A DNA stretch of 64,000 nt from G965205525 sp965205525. Lineage in GTDB: Bacteria > Pseudomonadota > Gammaproteobacteria > JABABF01. Positions within the stretch are counted from its first letter, which is position 1, and every line of letters begins with the position of its first letter. Below, piece after piece: positions 1 through 13,700 of this stretch. The position numbers and the translations under genes were made by a program. The notes under the pieces are model-generated. The model was not told the origin of the DNA and ran no database searches. It worked only from the letters and a program-made list of their open reading frames with translations. Where the stretch lies: positions 496,001 through 560,000 of the forward strand of contig OZ242171.1 in NCBI GenBank assembly GCA_965205525.1, in the 5' to 3' direction.

Positions 1-2
1 TG

Positions 3-1595
3 ACGAGTGTCGCCAGTACGAGTGAGGTGAGCATTCTCGCCCCGGCCATAGGGGGTGCTCTGGACCTGATAGCGGAAGGCATGGGCGCAGATGGCGGTGC
101 GGCTGATCTGAATGTGGCGTCGGCGACAGTGACAGTGCTTGTGCAGGAGCAGCGCACAGTAACCCTGCGCATCGATGCGCCGGTTTCTGTAACTGTGGGC
201 AGTACCTTTGAGGTGACAGTGGATGCGCCGCTGCCGGCGGGAACGACGGTGAGGGTTGCGGTGGAGCTTTCCAGCGTGTCGCGGGAGATTACACTTTCGT
301 CGGCTAATCCTATAGTGACGCTGGAGCTTACAGCACCTGATACCGCAGCTGTTATAACGTTAAATGCGGCACTTGTTGCGGGTAGCATAGAAGTGGCAGA
401 CTCGAGTGCGCTGATGCTGACGGTGAACCCATCGGCCAGGGATGTGCGTGTGGATCCGTTACGGGCGCAGCTTTTCCTGACACCTGTTGTTAGAACTGTG
501 CCAGCGGCTAGCTCCTTTGCAATCATGGTGAGAGTGGCCGTGGTAACGACAGGTGGTTTGGAGCTTGAATTGCCAGCGGAGACGACCGTGGCTGTGACTG
601 TGAGTTTTGGTGGCTTTGAGAGCATGGTGAGCCTGACGAGAGAGATGAGCCAGACATCAGTGACAGTGGAAGTGTCGGCTGATTTGGCGGGCATGGACGT
701 GAACTTGAATGCGGAGGGCGCGGCTACAGGTCCGCTTTCTGTGATTGTAGACAGATCGTTCTTTACAGTGTCGGTAGATGCATTCCCAGTAATGCTGACC
801 CTTGATGTGCCAGATACCGCTAATGCCCCCGTATTCCAGGGAGTGATGTTCCCGGTAAGAGCAAGTGCGGATGGCTTGCCGCAGGGCTCAACACTGGTGG
901 TAATAATATCTCTGACAGGGGAGGCATCTACTGCAACCCGGTCTGTGTCTCTGACAGCGGACAATCCCAGTGCCGTAGTAATGTTTGAAGCCCCTGTCGC
1001 TGCAGCAGCGGTGACCACCTATACCGTGACAACAGACAGTGAAATGATGGGGGCAGCGGTTCTAGCTGTGACTGAGGCGGAGCCCGCAGTGGTTTTTGTT
1101 ACGCGAGTTAATGCCGACCTGTCTGGCGATGGGGCCTTTGGCGAGGACGATGTGATACTCATGACCCGGGCCCTGCTGACTGAGAACTTTGCTGCCAGGT
1201 CTGAAGGATTTGACCTCGTTGGACTGGGCTCTACCCCCGATGAGCAGAGGAATGAACTGCAAGCCCGGTTTGATGCCTTTGCAGATGTGGCAGATATTTC
1301 TGGCAACGGCGTCCTTGATGCCGTTGACGCAGTCTTCCTATTGAGGAACCTAAATGCTACTGCGGATGATCTGGAGAGCCGAGTGAATTCAGGCAATAAC
1401 CCATTTGACTACCTGTGCGGGAGTGCCCTCCCGGATGCCTGTGCTAGAATAGAAAGCCCCCATGCCAATATCACTGGTGCCGAGGGTATTCAGTACGAGG
1501 TAATCGGCGAACAGCTTGAAACCTTGCGCAATGTGCCGCAGCCGCCAGTTCTCCCGCCTAGGGCATCACAGTCCAGATCAAGATGGGAAATCTAA
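3..1595 (+). CDS. Dockerin-bearing repetitive exoprotein, 3' part only (5' end outside the window)
   Basis: The reading frame is open to the left edge, so this is the C-terminal part of a longer protein; a GTG at 27 is only an internal codon. About three Ig-like repeats of roughly 100 residues rich in Val, Thr, Ser and Ala are visible. Two calcium-loop motifs of dockerin type follow: DLSGDGAFGEDD near nt 1115 and DISGNGVLDAVD near nt 1297. Each fits D-x-S-G-[DN]-G with a further Asp at loop position 12. A short Cys pair (LCGSALPDAC) and a Pro/Arg-rich tail end the protein. The repeats closely match those of the next gene (shared DAP-x-SVTVG motif), so the two are tandem paralogues. Dockerins bind cohesin domains in known systems; the partner here is unknown. 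Probably exported, but the signal peptide is not in view. Confidence 0.85.
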   Translation, partial: TSVASTSEVSILAPAIGGALDLIAEGMGADGGAADLNVASATVTVLVQEQRTVTLRIDAPVSVTVGSTFEVTVDAPLPAGTTVRVAVELSSVSREITLSSANPIVTLELTAPDTAAVITLNAALVAGSIEVADSSALMLTVNPSARDVRVDPLRAQLFLTPVVRTVPAASSFAIMVRVAVVTTGGLELELPAETTVAVTVSFGGFESMVSLTREMSQTSVTVEVSADLAGMDVNLNAEGAATGPLSVIVDRSFFTVSVDAFPVMLTLDVPDTANAPVFQGVMFPVRASADGLPQGSTLVVIISLTGEASTATRSVSLTADNPSAVVMFEAPVAAAAVTTYTVTTDSEMMGAAVLAVTEAEPAVVFVTRVNADLSGDGAFGEDDVILMTRALLTENFAARSEGFDLVGLGSTPDEQRNELQARFDAFADVADISGNGVLDAVDAVFLLRNLNATADDLESRVNSGNNPFDYLCGSALPDACARIESPHANITGAEGIQYEVIGEQLETLRNVPQPPVLPPRASQSRSRWEI

Positions 1596-1647
1596 TCCCC
1601 GCCATTCGTCATCTGGGCTCAGCTCGTTGCGGTGCCCGGCTCCTCTG

Positions 1648-1676
1648 TTGCTTTCTGGAGCAAAGAGTGGTACATT
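1648..1676 (+). promoter_or_regulatory. Possible promoter for the giant exoprotein gene
   Basis: TTGCTT at 1648-1653 and TACATT at 1671-1676 are separated by 17 bases, 55 bases before the ATG at 1731. Matches to the sigma-70 consensus are only 3/6 and 4/6, so this is weak. A five-pair hairpin with a GCAA loop lies at 1695-1708, between it and the start codon. Confidence 0.25.
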
Positions 1677-1730
1677 TGAACACCCGGTTAGAGATGCCTG
1701 CAAAGGCAGTCCTAGCAATATGAGAGTAAT

Positions 1731-4700
1731 ATGAAGGTAAGTATGGCTATTTCTAGGTATTTTCTTGTGGCTTTATCCTTGTTTCTTTGCGGAGGAACAG
1801 GGTCGGCCTTTGCTCAAGATGCGCAAGGACGCTACGAATTAACTGCTCGCGCAGATAACAGCACTGCTATTTCTGTGCAACGTGGCGACACCTTTACAGT
1901 AGACTTTGGCATACGTTTCCTGGGGGATACGGGCGACACCGAAGATGATCAGCCCAACCGGCTGCGCCTTTTTGGAATAGATGCGAGGGTATTTGGGGGC
2001 CGTGTGGATGTCGGGACTGCTATCCCGGCCACAGTGAGCAGTCATGTAGCGATATCGGGCGCGATGCTGGCGCCGACAGCGGTGTACCTAGACGGAACAG
2101 GAATAAACCTTCTTGAGCCGGCGGGCGCAACCGTGACCTTGACCGAGGATAGTGTCGACAATGCGGTGATTTATATGTACCTTCGCGGACTGGATAGCGA
2201 AAATGAAAGGGTTCCGTGCAATGAAGACGGATGTGTGCTGGAAAGGTTGATACAGGTGACCTACCGTGTATCGGAGGATGCTCCTATAGGGGAGTTCACA
2301 ATAGGAAATGTCTCTTCATCGTCGGCGGACCTGAGAGGATTTGACAGCTATATCGGTGCACCCGAGATAACAAGGCAGGCATTTAGAGTGGCTGTCGTAC
2401 CGGGACTGACGCTTAGCAGCAGCGCTATCCCTGGAGAACCGGGCATCACGATCCTGAATATTGAGGCAGGTCAGCCAGCAGAGGTTCTGGTAAGCGCATC
2501 AGCACCGCCGGCGGACACCGTGAGTGTCACAGTGAGGGCGATCTTTGCAGGAACAACCCGCGTGATAACCGTGGAGCTGAGCCCAGGCTCCTTTGCCTCT
2601 GTGTCAGCGCTCTTTACCGGGAGTAACAGCCTGGACAGGCCCGGAGTTTGGAGAATAACGGCAGAGGATGAGACAGAACGGGTGGCCGGCGTGGACAACG
2701 CGGATGCAGTTCTTGTGGATGTGCGGGAGATGGGGGCTGCATTGGTGGCGTTTAGCGGCACAGATACGGTGCTTAGCTCATCGGAGCTGGGTACGGAGGC
2801 TGTAGCCTCTGTAACAGTGACGGATGAAAACAATGATGGCCTTGCGGTGATCTTTGATGTCATAGAATGGCAGGTAGAGGCCGACGGGGAGGAGCAGAGA
2901 GATAGTCTCTTTAACTCTGCCGACATCCTTTTCAGCCTGTACGATAACCAGAACGCATCGGTTGCAGGGAGCCCAGATATTTCCACGGCCACTATTGGTT
3001 CGGAGGATACTGGCCTCTTGGTCAAGTTCACCCTGGCCTCGACGGCAACCATCAGAGCAGCTTCCGGTGTCCCCGTGAGCGCAGTTTACGAGCTGCGTGC
3101 ACAGCTGTCGGCAGGATTGGCAGGAAGTGCCGAGATTGATAACAGCGCCTACGTAATTGCCCTGTCAGACATTGCTTTGTCATCAGGAGATTCTCCGGCG
3201 GGGATTCATGTGGCCGGTGCCCAGGGAGATACGGACCGTGCAGGGTTGACTGTACAGATTGAAGGCGCTGAGCTGCGCTGGCTGGACGCTGCTGGTTCAG
3301 ATGTCGATTTCACAGAGCCGGGGACACCGACACTATCCGTGCAGGCGGGAATGCCGGCCACCTTGGCAGCAGAGGTCACAGATGCCGCTGGCAACCGCGA
3401 TTTGGATGTGATGGATGCTGCCGAAATTATGGTGACTGTGCAGGTCGACGGTCAGCCGGCGGGAACTGCAGGCGATGTTGTGAGTGTGACCGAAACGGCC
3501 GCAGGGGTGGTTACTTTCACCTGGGAGCGCTGGCCTGGGCAGGACAATGAGGTTGCCCAGATTGAAGCAGTGCGGGACGGCTTGGTGACGGTGACCTCCG
3601 TCACGGTGGATACAGATGCCGTTGCCGAGATTCTTCTCGCTACACAGACGATTGACAATGACACAGGCACCCTGCCGAATAGTGTCGCAACTACCGTGAC
3701 TTTAAGCTACCAAGTGGTGGACTGCGTTACCCCGAACGATGAAAATCGGCCCTGCGTGCCCGATCTTGACCATAGCGGGAATGTAAATGTTGCTATCACA
3801 TACGATAACAATGATCTGTCCAGTGTGACCACCGATGGCGACGACTTAACTAGCGGTGACACACGTGAGATTGAGGTGGTGGGTGCGCTTGCCACCATAA
3901 GCACGGTGATAGTCGCAACCTTGGCCGAGGGTGCTTCCAGTGCAGTCTTGGAGTACAGCACCGCTTTTCTTGGGACACCGTATCCTTTGTCCCAAATGGT
4001 AACTCCGACCGAAGTTGAGGTGCTGGACCTGTCCTTGACTGCGACGCCATCAACGGTACCGGTGAATGGTTCTTTCAGCGTGGAGGTGCTAGCGAGCGCG
4101 CCTGTGCCCGCCGGCTCGACAGTGACAGTTACCGTGCTTGCTGAAGGCGCGAATCCGCCGAACGATACAGTGGTGCTGTCGGCAGGCGAAATCAGCGTGG
4201 TAACCGCGAGTTTTTCCGCACCCGCTAGTCGGGGTGCCCTGCAATTGGTGACGACGAATACAGTGGCGGTGGACGATCCGGGTGCATTGGCACTGACGGT
4301 GAATGATGCCCCGGTGATCACAGTGGATGTGGCGGCGGGAATGGAGACGCTGACGCTGACGCTGGATGCACCGCCATCGGTGACGGTGGGCCAGGGGTAT
4401 GCAGTGATGGTCAGCACGGACCTGCCTGTGCCGCAGGAGGCGACGGTGACGGTGACGGTGAGTTTTGGTGAAGCGGAAGAGGAAGTGGTGCTGACGGATA
4501 CAGTTACTGAAGGGACGGCGAACTTCACGGCGCCGCTGATGGCGGGTGAAGTGTCGCTGACGGCAACGGGTATAGCGATGGTGGCAAATCCGGATGTACT
4601 GGTGTTGCAGGTAGATGATGCAGAGCCCAGCGCTATAACAGTGGTGGCGACGAGCCTGACTCTTGTCTTGGAGGGTGGCTTGAGCAGCGGGGATGTGCTC

Positions 4701-7700
4701 CTGTTAGGCGATGAGGTGACCTTGTTGCTGACGTCCGCACCAGAGCCGACGGCAGAAGTGGAAGTGACAGTGACAGCGAACGGAGTCTCGCCAGGCACTG
4801 AGACATCGGTGGTGACCACGCTATCCCCGACAATGCCAACGGCAGCCGTAACTTTTACAGACTTGGATGCGAATGTTTGGAGTTTCAGTGCGAGCTCGTC
4901 GCCGGTGGGGGTGACAGAGTTTGACGGCGTTCAGCCTTCGGTGACAATCCGGGCACAGACAGTGCAGGTGGACCTGCCCCCCGCGGCAGATAGGGTGGTG
5001 CTGACAGACAGCCCGATAACCTTTGTGGTAGCAGCACCGTCGCTGCTGCTGCAGCCAGTGGAGTTGGGGTTGCAGCTTACGCTGGTGTCTGATCCGTCTA
5101 TAACCCGTTCTTCAAATGCGCGAATTTCTGCGGGTGAAAGCACAGCGGAGATTGCCTTTGCTGGGCTGCCAGAAGAAGGCGAATGGAGCCTGAGCGTGGT
5201 GGATGCACAGGGGGTGGTGCCGGGGGGCGTGACACTGTTAGTGAACAGCCTGCAAGTGGTGCGTCCGCAGATCGTACTGACCCCGGATCCAAGCATAGTT
5301 GCTCAAGGTGGCGAATTAACTTTGGCGGTGCAAATCATGGAGAACGTCATGGCTCCGGGATTGAGCCAAGCTGCGACGGTGAATGTTACAGCTGCCTTGG
5401 AACCGACTGACGGTGGTGCCATGACGACTGCGACCTTCCAAATTGACCTGCCTGCGACGGACAGTCCTTCGGCGGAGATAACGATCGGCGGTGAGCTGAC
5501 GGCACAGGCCGGCGACTTGACCTTCACGGCGGAGGTCACTCCCGAAAGTGCATCAAGGGCAGTGGCCGCGGTGATGGCCACGGTGAGACGAGCGGAGCTG
5601 GTAGTGATGGTGCCTGTATCAGCCATCCTGAGTCGACCTGTGGAGCTGGAAGTGACGCTGACAGAAGAGATCGCTCCGTCACAGCAGGTAACAGTAACCT
5701 TCATTGCTTCCCTGCCGGACATGACTTCAATGACATCTGTGCCGCTGGTGCTGGAGCCCGGAGAGGGTTCCGGTATCAGTCCAGCGATGTTCAGCTCATT
5801 GGGACTGGGATGCTGGGCGATTGCCTACGAGACGGCCCCCGCTGATAGCATAGATGTGCAGCTGCAGCCCCAAGACCGCTGTATAAATGTGTCCGCATCG
5901 CTGGCATTGGAACTGGCTTCAGAGGTAGATGGAGACCTGCGCTCCTTGCCGTCTGGCAGTGAGGTGGATTTCAGAGTGGGCAGCACCGGCACCGGAGATA
6001 CCACTTCTTTTGAACTGGCAGCAATGCCTGTAAGTACAGGGAGCAGTGATACACGACTTATGTCAGTGGTTATGGGAGAGGCGCCTATTGCCGGTTCAAC
6101 GGTCATGGTCAGCTTTGCCGCCGGGCAGCTGGCTCCGGGGGGGTGGTATTTTGAGCTGAGCGATGTGAATGGCATCCTCAGTGCGGTCACGCTGGGAAAT
6201 GGATCTTCTCCTGCGCTGACCGTATCCGAACCAGCGCCGGTGACGCTATCCCTGTCCGGTGCGGCGGTGCTAACGGAGCTGAGCGGCTTGCGCGCTCCGG
6301 CAGGAGCGCCGCTAGACGTGATGCTGCAGGCAGCAGACGGCAGCATTGATGAGCGCGTGGGCGATGTGGCCATTACGGTATCGGCGATGCTGGGTGGCAG
6401 CACGGTGCCGGCGGTTCCCAATGTAGTAATGCTTTCTTCGGTGAATCTATCTGGGGAAACGATGTTTGGGGTCGGGAGCCTGGGCGCGGGTGTTTGGACA
6501 GTGACCGGTATAGACGCGTTGGCGGCGGATGGACTGTCGGGTGCGGTGAGGGTGACCTCGGAGATGATTGAGATATTCCTGCCGCAGATCACGTTGGAAC
6601 CATCGGCGCCAACAGTGGCGATTGGCGGTGTGCTGGGACTGACTGTACGAGCGGATTCACCGCCGGGACTGCCCGTGATGCTGACCGTGCAGGCTTCGCT
6701 GGACGACGTTGAGATAGCATCTGCGACGGTAACCCTTGACCCGGCTAATGATTCGGTGGAGGTTAACTTCCTAGAGGCGCTGACGGATACGACTGGACAG
6801 CTGACATTTCAGGTGATTGCTGCTACGCCTGATGGTTTTGTCGCCCTGCCGCCGGCGGCCATGGTAACGGTGGCCCCGACGGTTTTGAGTCTGACGGCGG
6901 TGGCAACGGATGCGCGAGAACTGAGCGTGACGGTGCAGGCAGCCCCGCCCTTGGCGACAGATGTGACAGTGCGATTGCGGGCAGAGCGGGAGGGCGGTGC
7001 CCTGCAGGGTGCAGACGGCATGCAGTCGGATGCCGTGGTGGAATCCAGCACCATTGAACTGACAGTGTCTGAATCGGTGGCAGTGCAAACCTTGGGTCCT
7101 GTGTCCCCGGGCTCTTGGAGTGTGACGCTGGAAATTTTGGATGTGCCTGCGGGTATAAGCACGGGAACGGCCGTTGTCGTGGATGTGCTGCCAACCGCGG
7201 TGAGCCTGAGCTTAGTGGGCTCTTCTACAGTTCCGGCGGGCTCTGCGGCAGACATACTGGTGACGGCTGATTCGGCGCCGGCGCTGGCAGTAGATGCCGC
7301 AGTGACGGCAATCGAGATGGGCTCCTCCAGCACGGCCATTGTGCGAGTGCGACTTGGGCCAGACATGTCCACGGGAATGGTGACCTTTGCTGCCGGCGCT
7401 CTGGTACCTGGGGAGTGGAGTTTCACAGTGATAGGTGAGCCGGCAGGATTGATCGGCACAGACTCCTTGGACAATGCTCTGACAGTGGAGGCGCCGGTGC
7501 AAGTTGCTTTGACACTGCGGGTGCCGCAAATATCGCTGGGTGCATCTCTCCTATTGGATTTGGCAGTGGTGCCGGGCATGGCTATTTCTGAAAGCCTTGG
7601 CGATGTGGAGGTGGTCATCATGGCGACAAGCCCAGGCTTGGAAACTGTGGTGAGCGATGGCGTGATACTGTCCTCAGACAGCACCTCTGCCATAGTGCAG

Positions 7701-10700
7701 TTTGAGCCGCGAGAGCTGGCCCCCGGCACCTGGACTTTCACCGGGAGCGATAGCGTGGGTGCTCTGGCAGTGGTGCCAGAGATAGGCGTGGAAGTGACGG
7801 TGGTGCAGCCGCTGGTCACCGTAAGTCTGCAGCTGCCGCCAGGCCAGGGCTCGCTGGTATCGGGGAGCGCTTTGACGGTGGCAGTGAGTGCAGCCTCTAC
7901 GCCAGGCGAAAACGTGCAAATCACGATTACAGCGATGAGTGAAGGGGCTGAGCCTGTCAGCAGGGAGGTGGCCCTGTCGACGACAAATACCGTGGGTACA
8001 GCAGTGTTTGAAGAAGGGGCCTTGCAGGATGGCGATTGGTCGCTATCTGCAGAGGCGAGCACATCCACGGCACTCGCGCCGCTATCAGCGGCGTCGGCAG
8101 TGATCTTGGCCTCTGCCGCTGTAGGGGAAGTGCGCCTGGCAACGCCCCGGGTGAGCCTGTTGCCTCGGGTGAGCCGTGTGACGGAAGGCTCGGCAGTGGA
8201 AGTGGACGTGCGCTCAGAAATTGCTCTCTCCGATGGCTCGCTGGAGCTGGTCGGCCCTGCCGATTCGGTAGATGTGAGCATAGTGGCGACAGGAACAGAT
8301 GATGCGGGGCAGCCATTGATGATGCAGGAGCAGAATGTGCTTCTTACTCCTTCCTTGTCGACTGCACTGGTGACATTTTCAGCGCTGACCTCGGGCGTAT
8401 GGTTGCTGGGAGCAGAATTCGTGGATGCGGCGCAATCAGAGTTGCTGGATCTTACGGGTTCAACAGCATCTGTGATGGTGGGCTTGCCTCAGGTATCCCT
8501 GGCACTGCCGCAGGCAAGATTTCTACGGGCGGGAGGCCTGTTCGTAGAGGACACAGATCCCGTGATGGTGATGGTGACCATAGATGCGGGTGAGACACTG
8601 AGCGCAACGGTGACATTGACGGTGCAATTTACAAACGATGACGTGCAGGGTTCCACGCAGACATTGATGCTGGATCTGGGGCCAAGTGCTTCGGAGGGCA
8701 CTCTGGAGTTCACGAGCTTGGAAATTGGGACTTGGACTTTCCAAGTGGTGGGGAGTTCTCCCAACAGAGTGGTGGGCACAGATGACGCAAGAGTAACCGT
8801 GGAGGGGGTAGAGGGCGCAAGAATACTGACAGATCTGAATATATCGCCATCCGATATTCGGGTCGGCGCTATGGCGAATCTGCGGATAGAGCGCAGCCAG
8901 TCGGGCATAGAACTGACGGTGCCGCTCTATCTCGATGGGAGCCTCGACCGGGATATTACGTTCATGGCGGGCGACAGCTCAGCGACAGGCCAAGTGGGGA
9001 GTGCGTTGTCCTTGGGCAGTCATGTTTATACGATAGGCACTACAGACGAAGTGGCGAATGAGGACGAAGTTGCAAATATGGGCAGTGATATGCTGCTCTT
9101 TCAGCAGGCTCTGAATGTGCGGGCGGGAGTAGACTTGCAGATAGAGGGCACGGCACGTGTAGGATTGCCGACGACAGTGAGACTGACTCTGCTTGATTCA
9201 AGCGACATGGGGCATCTGCTGGATAGCTCCCTCACGGCAACGATAGAGCTAGCGCCGCCGACAGGTTCCAGTCTGTCGCCCGAAAGCCGGAGCATAGAGA
9301 TAGAAATCGCACAGAACGATTCCTCCGGAACGGGAACTTTCACCCCGGATATAGCGGGTACATGGTCGCTGTCAGTGGCGCAATCGGAAATTTTGGAGCA
9401 AGGGACAGTGGACGTGTCTGTGAGAGATGCACTGCTCCTCGTGGCGGACTTGGCTGCCACAGCAGAGGCGGGTGACACGGTCCAAATTCAGCTGGAGCTG
9501 GGCTCACGACCTTCTTCTGCGGTGACGGCGACGGTTACGGCCACTCGGTCGGATGATGCTCTCAGCGCTTCTTTGCTGGCGGCTTCTGTTCCCAGCTCCT
9601 TTGTACAGACAGCAGAGTTTAACCCCGCTGCTCCAGCGGTATTCCCAGCTAGTACGAGTGCTCAATTCCCAGACTTGGCGCCGGGGGCTTGGTCCTTTGC
9701 GGTGACAGTATCCGGACCGGCGGAGTTGGATGATCCGGCCTCTCAAGGGTTGCAGGTGAACCCGTCGGCGGTGACATTGACACTGGCGGATGGGGAGCAG
9801 CAGATGGCGGGTTCTGCCGTGCAGGTCGATGTGACGGCAGGGCGTGCGCCGGTGGTGCTTGTAAGCCTAACTGTGACAGCTACTAATGCGGACGGGGTGA
9901 CCCAAAGCGAGGTAGTGTCGCTAGACGCGGGAGATACGACGGTTTCAGCGGTCTTTGCTGCAAATGTGCTGCTCCCGGGAGTATGGAGCTTTAGCGTAAC
10001 GGCGTCGCCTGCCGGTGCCCTGGCAGTCAGTGACGCCGCTGCCGGCCCGCTGACATTGTTAGAACCGGAGGTGACTCTGACGCTGGTGGATGCGGGGCCG
10101 CTGCCGGCAGGGAGTGAGGTGAGCCTGACGGTGGGGCTGGGGCTGAGTGCAACACCTTCTGCAGATATCACTGTGACCGTATTGGCAGTTCGCCAGGGCG
10201 GCAGTCTTTTAACGGTGAGAGCAGACCCAGCAATGCTCACGGAGAGCAATGGCTACAGCATGTCGGTGACTTTTGCACAAAATATGCTGTTCCCAGGCAC
10301 ATGGCGGTTTTCAGCGGTAGTGGCAGGGCCCGCAAGCCCTTCTGAGAACCTGCCTGAGTTGACAATTAATGCGCCGGTGGTATCGCTGTCACTGCCGCTC
10401 GCCGAAGTGGTAGAGCGCAGTACGGCAGAGGTAGTGGTAAGGATTGCCCCTGCGGCGGCCTTGGAGACAACGGTAATGGTGACCGTGCAGGCCACTCTTG
10501 AAGGCGAGACAGCAGATGCGCTGGAAGCAGTGATGCTGACGACGGATGCACCAGAAGCCACGGCAGTGCTGCCGATGGGCATGCTGACACAGGTGGGAGA
10601 CTGGGTCGTGGCGGTTACAGAAATAACACCGAGCGGCGCCGCAAGTTTTGATGGGAATAGCGCCACTCTGGTGGTGAGGCTGCCGCAGGTCATTCTCAGC

Positions 10701-13700
10701 AGCGAAAGTGGAGATGTTGACCCAATTCTCAATATTCCGGTGAGCACGACCGCTGTAGTGCTGGTGAGTGCAGAGGCACCTGGGCCCAGAGAGAGCGTGA
10801 TGGTGAACGTGACAGCGACCCTTGGCTCTACTAGTACTAGTAGTACGGTAACGGTGGAGCTGGCTCCCGGTGCCTATACAGATATCCCGGCAGTTTTTGA
10901 TATGAATCAGCTGACTTTGGCCGGGTCTTGGCAGATAACAGCGACTCCTGCTACACCAAATATTGTGGTGGATGCGATACCGGTCAATGTAAGAGTACGT
11001 CCGGCGGGAGCGGGAATAGTGGTCTTCACAGATACTGGTGCTGGCAGTCCAACCGTGTTGGACACATCCATGGCGGGTGCATCGCCGATGCCAGTAGCTT
11101 CCGTGGAGATTAGGGATGAGAGCAGCGACGGGCTGGCGATCCGGTTTGATGCCGTTGAATGGCGGGTACAGGCTGCGAGCATGGCACTGGCAGATAATTT
11201 GACTGACAGCAATTCGGATGTCGTGTTCAGCCTGCACGCTCTCGACAGCACACCTATTTCTGCTACTCAGACGTTGACGCGCTCCGGTGCAGAAGTGGTA
11301 CTGGTTCGTTTCGCCTTGGCAGAGGCGGCGAATCTCAGTGCGGATAGCAGCGGCTCGACGAGTACAGTCTACGAATTGCGCGCACAGATAAGAGCAGGTG
11401 TGCAGGACCGTACTGATATTGATAACAGTGTGTACATAGTCGGGGTATCCACCATCACCTTGACCGCAGGGTCGGCAGAGATTGATATAGAAGGCGCCCG
11501 GCGGACAGAGGATAGCGCAGACCTGCTTATAACAGTGACGGGGACAGAGCTGGCTTGGGCTGTCGGCGATCAGTCTGCGGTTGCCGGTCAGCCGCTGGCA
11601 CTGTCACTATGGCAGCAAGACGCACAGGGGAACCGGGATTTGGATGTGTCAGCATCTTTAACGGACCTGTCGGTGGAAGTGTTTTCCTCGGATGACAGCC
11701 CGCTGTCTAGCGATGACAGCCCGCTGTCTAGCACTGGCGACAGTATTTCTGATGTGAGAGTCGAGGCGGCCCAGGTGCTCTTCAATTGGGAGCGGTGGCC
11801 GAGTGTTGATAGTGAACAAGCGGAGATAGATGCTGTGCTGGGTACACTGAGAACAGCAGAGCGCATTGCGGTGACCACAGATGCCGAAGCCGAGCGCTTC
11901 ACGCTGGCTGTTTCTCTGACGACAGATGACGGGACTGGCACTGGCAGCGAAGCGCTTGTTTCCTCTTTGCTAAACGGCCTGGCAACTACTATGAACCTCA
12001 CGGTCCGGGCGGTGGCTGGCGGTGAAAACTGCTCGGCAGATACGGTTCGTCCCTGTGTGGATGACGTGGACTACACCGGGGACCTGCGGATTACACCCAC
12101 TTGGGATGAAATCCAGTTTAGCTTGGAGATAGGAGGAGTCTCGGCATCCTCGGGCGCAGCCTTTCCGCAGATCGCGGGGGGGGGACTTTGGGCCGCTGGT
12201 GAAGGGATAAGCGTGGAGCGCATACTGATGCCGGTACTGACGGATTCCTTCACAGACTCAATACTGACTTTAGCGGTGGCTGATGCCTCCACCACCGATG
12301 CGCTGGCCGGGGCAGCTATCGCTATTCCGGTGGAGGAGAGGCCGGCAGCAGAGCTGGTATTTACCCAGGCGGCAGACCCGCTATTGCTTGACAGTATCGC
12401 TGCCCGAAGCGCACCGGTAACGCTGGCGACACTGCGGGTGGAGGATGGCATTGCAGATGGCTTGGCGGTGACATACGACGTCTTCACTTGGCAAATTGAA
12501 GGCGAGACTGCGGCCGTGACGATGGCTGAAAGCCTGTTTGAAATTACGATGCTGCAGGATGATGCCGAATTGCCAGGCACCTTCGAATACGAGCCTGCGG
12601 TCAGCACTGCTGGTCGGTCTACCCGGGAGTTCCACTTTACGCTGAACGACCCGCAAGTCTTGAATACGGCTCCCGAGGCGGGCACAGATGTGGCGGCGAC
12701 CTACATGCTGCAGGTCCAGTACCAGACCAGCGGTATTCCGGACGGCACGGCATACACCTTCCGTTTGGATGCAGTCAGCCTGGCCGCTGGGGGAGCGCTC
12801 CCGGTGCAGACCGATGTCAGTGCCCTCACGGACCGAGATGTGCAGGTGCAAACAGCGGTTGAAGGCACCGAACTGCGCTGGCTGGAAGCTGGCTCAGATG
12901 CCGATTTCACAGAGCCGGGGACACCGACACTAACCGTGCAGGCGGGAACGACGGCCACCTTGGTAGTAGAGGCCACAGATGCCGCTGGCAACCGCGATTT
13001 GGATGTGACGGATGCTGCCGCCCTCACGGTGGCTGTGCAGGTCGGCAATCAGCCGGCGGAAACTGCAGGCGATATTGTGAGTGTGACCGAAACGACCACA
13101 GGGGTGATTACTTTCACCTGGGAGCGCTGGCCGGGCGCCGATGGAGAGGAGGCGGAGATCCAGGCGGTGCTGGATGCGTCCCGCACTGCCCTCAGTATCC
13201 GGGTGACCACGGAGGCTGAAGCCGAGCGTCTGGTAACAGGCAGCATCATGCTGACCGTGCCGAATGTGCTGGGGCAGCCCATGATCGTTGATAACCTGCA
13301 GAATGCCTTGGCGAACACGCTGACCTTTACCGTCCGGGCTGTAGATGGCGGCGCCGACTGCCTGACGAATACGCTTCGGCCCTGTTTGGACGACACGGAC
13401 TACCAGGGCAACTTGATGCTTACCCCGACTTGGGGTGCACTGTCCGCCCTGCTCATAGACGGCACAGCATCCACATCAGGCATATCTCTTGACGAGATTG
13501 CAGTGTCCTCTGCGACATGGGCTGCAGGCATGGGTGCGGATGTATCACTGGTGCTTACCCCGACTTTGATGGATGGTGTGGCTGAGGCAGACCTGGCAAT
13601 TGCAATCGCTTCCGGCACTTTGATGGCGAGCAGTATTAATAGCAGGGTCGTGCTGCCGCAGATCCCGACAGTGACTTTGGAGCCAGCAGCCCAGACACTG

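Noticed and set aside
1516..1734. 72-codon plus frame overlapping the end of the first dockerin gene
   Set aside because: It overlaps a convincing coding end and has no start signal; composition is that of an out-of-frame reading.
6809..8281. 490-codon antisense frame, and several others, across the giant exoprotein gene
   Set aside because: They are shadows of a Val/Thr/Ser/Ala-rich sense frame: the antisense products are Thr/Ser/Val low-complexity without domains, starts or ribosome-binding sites.
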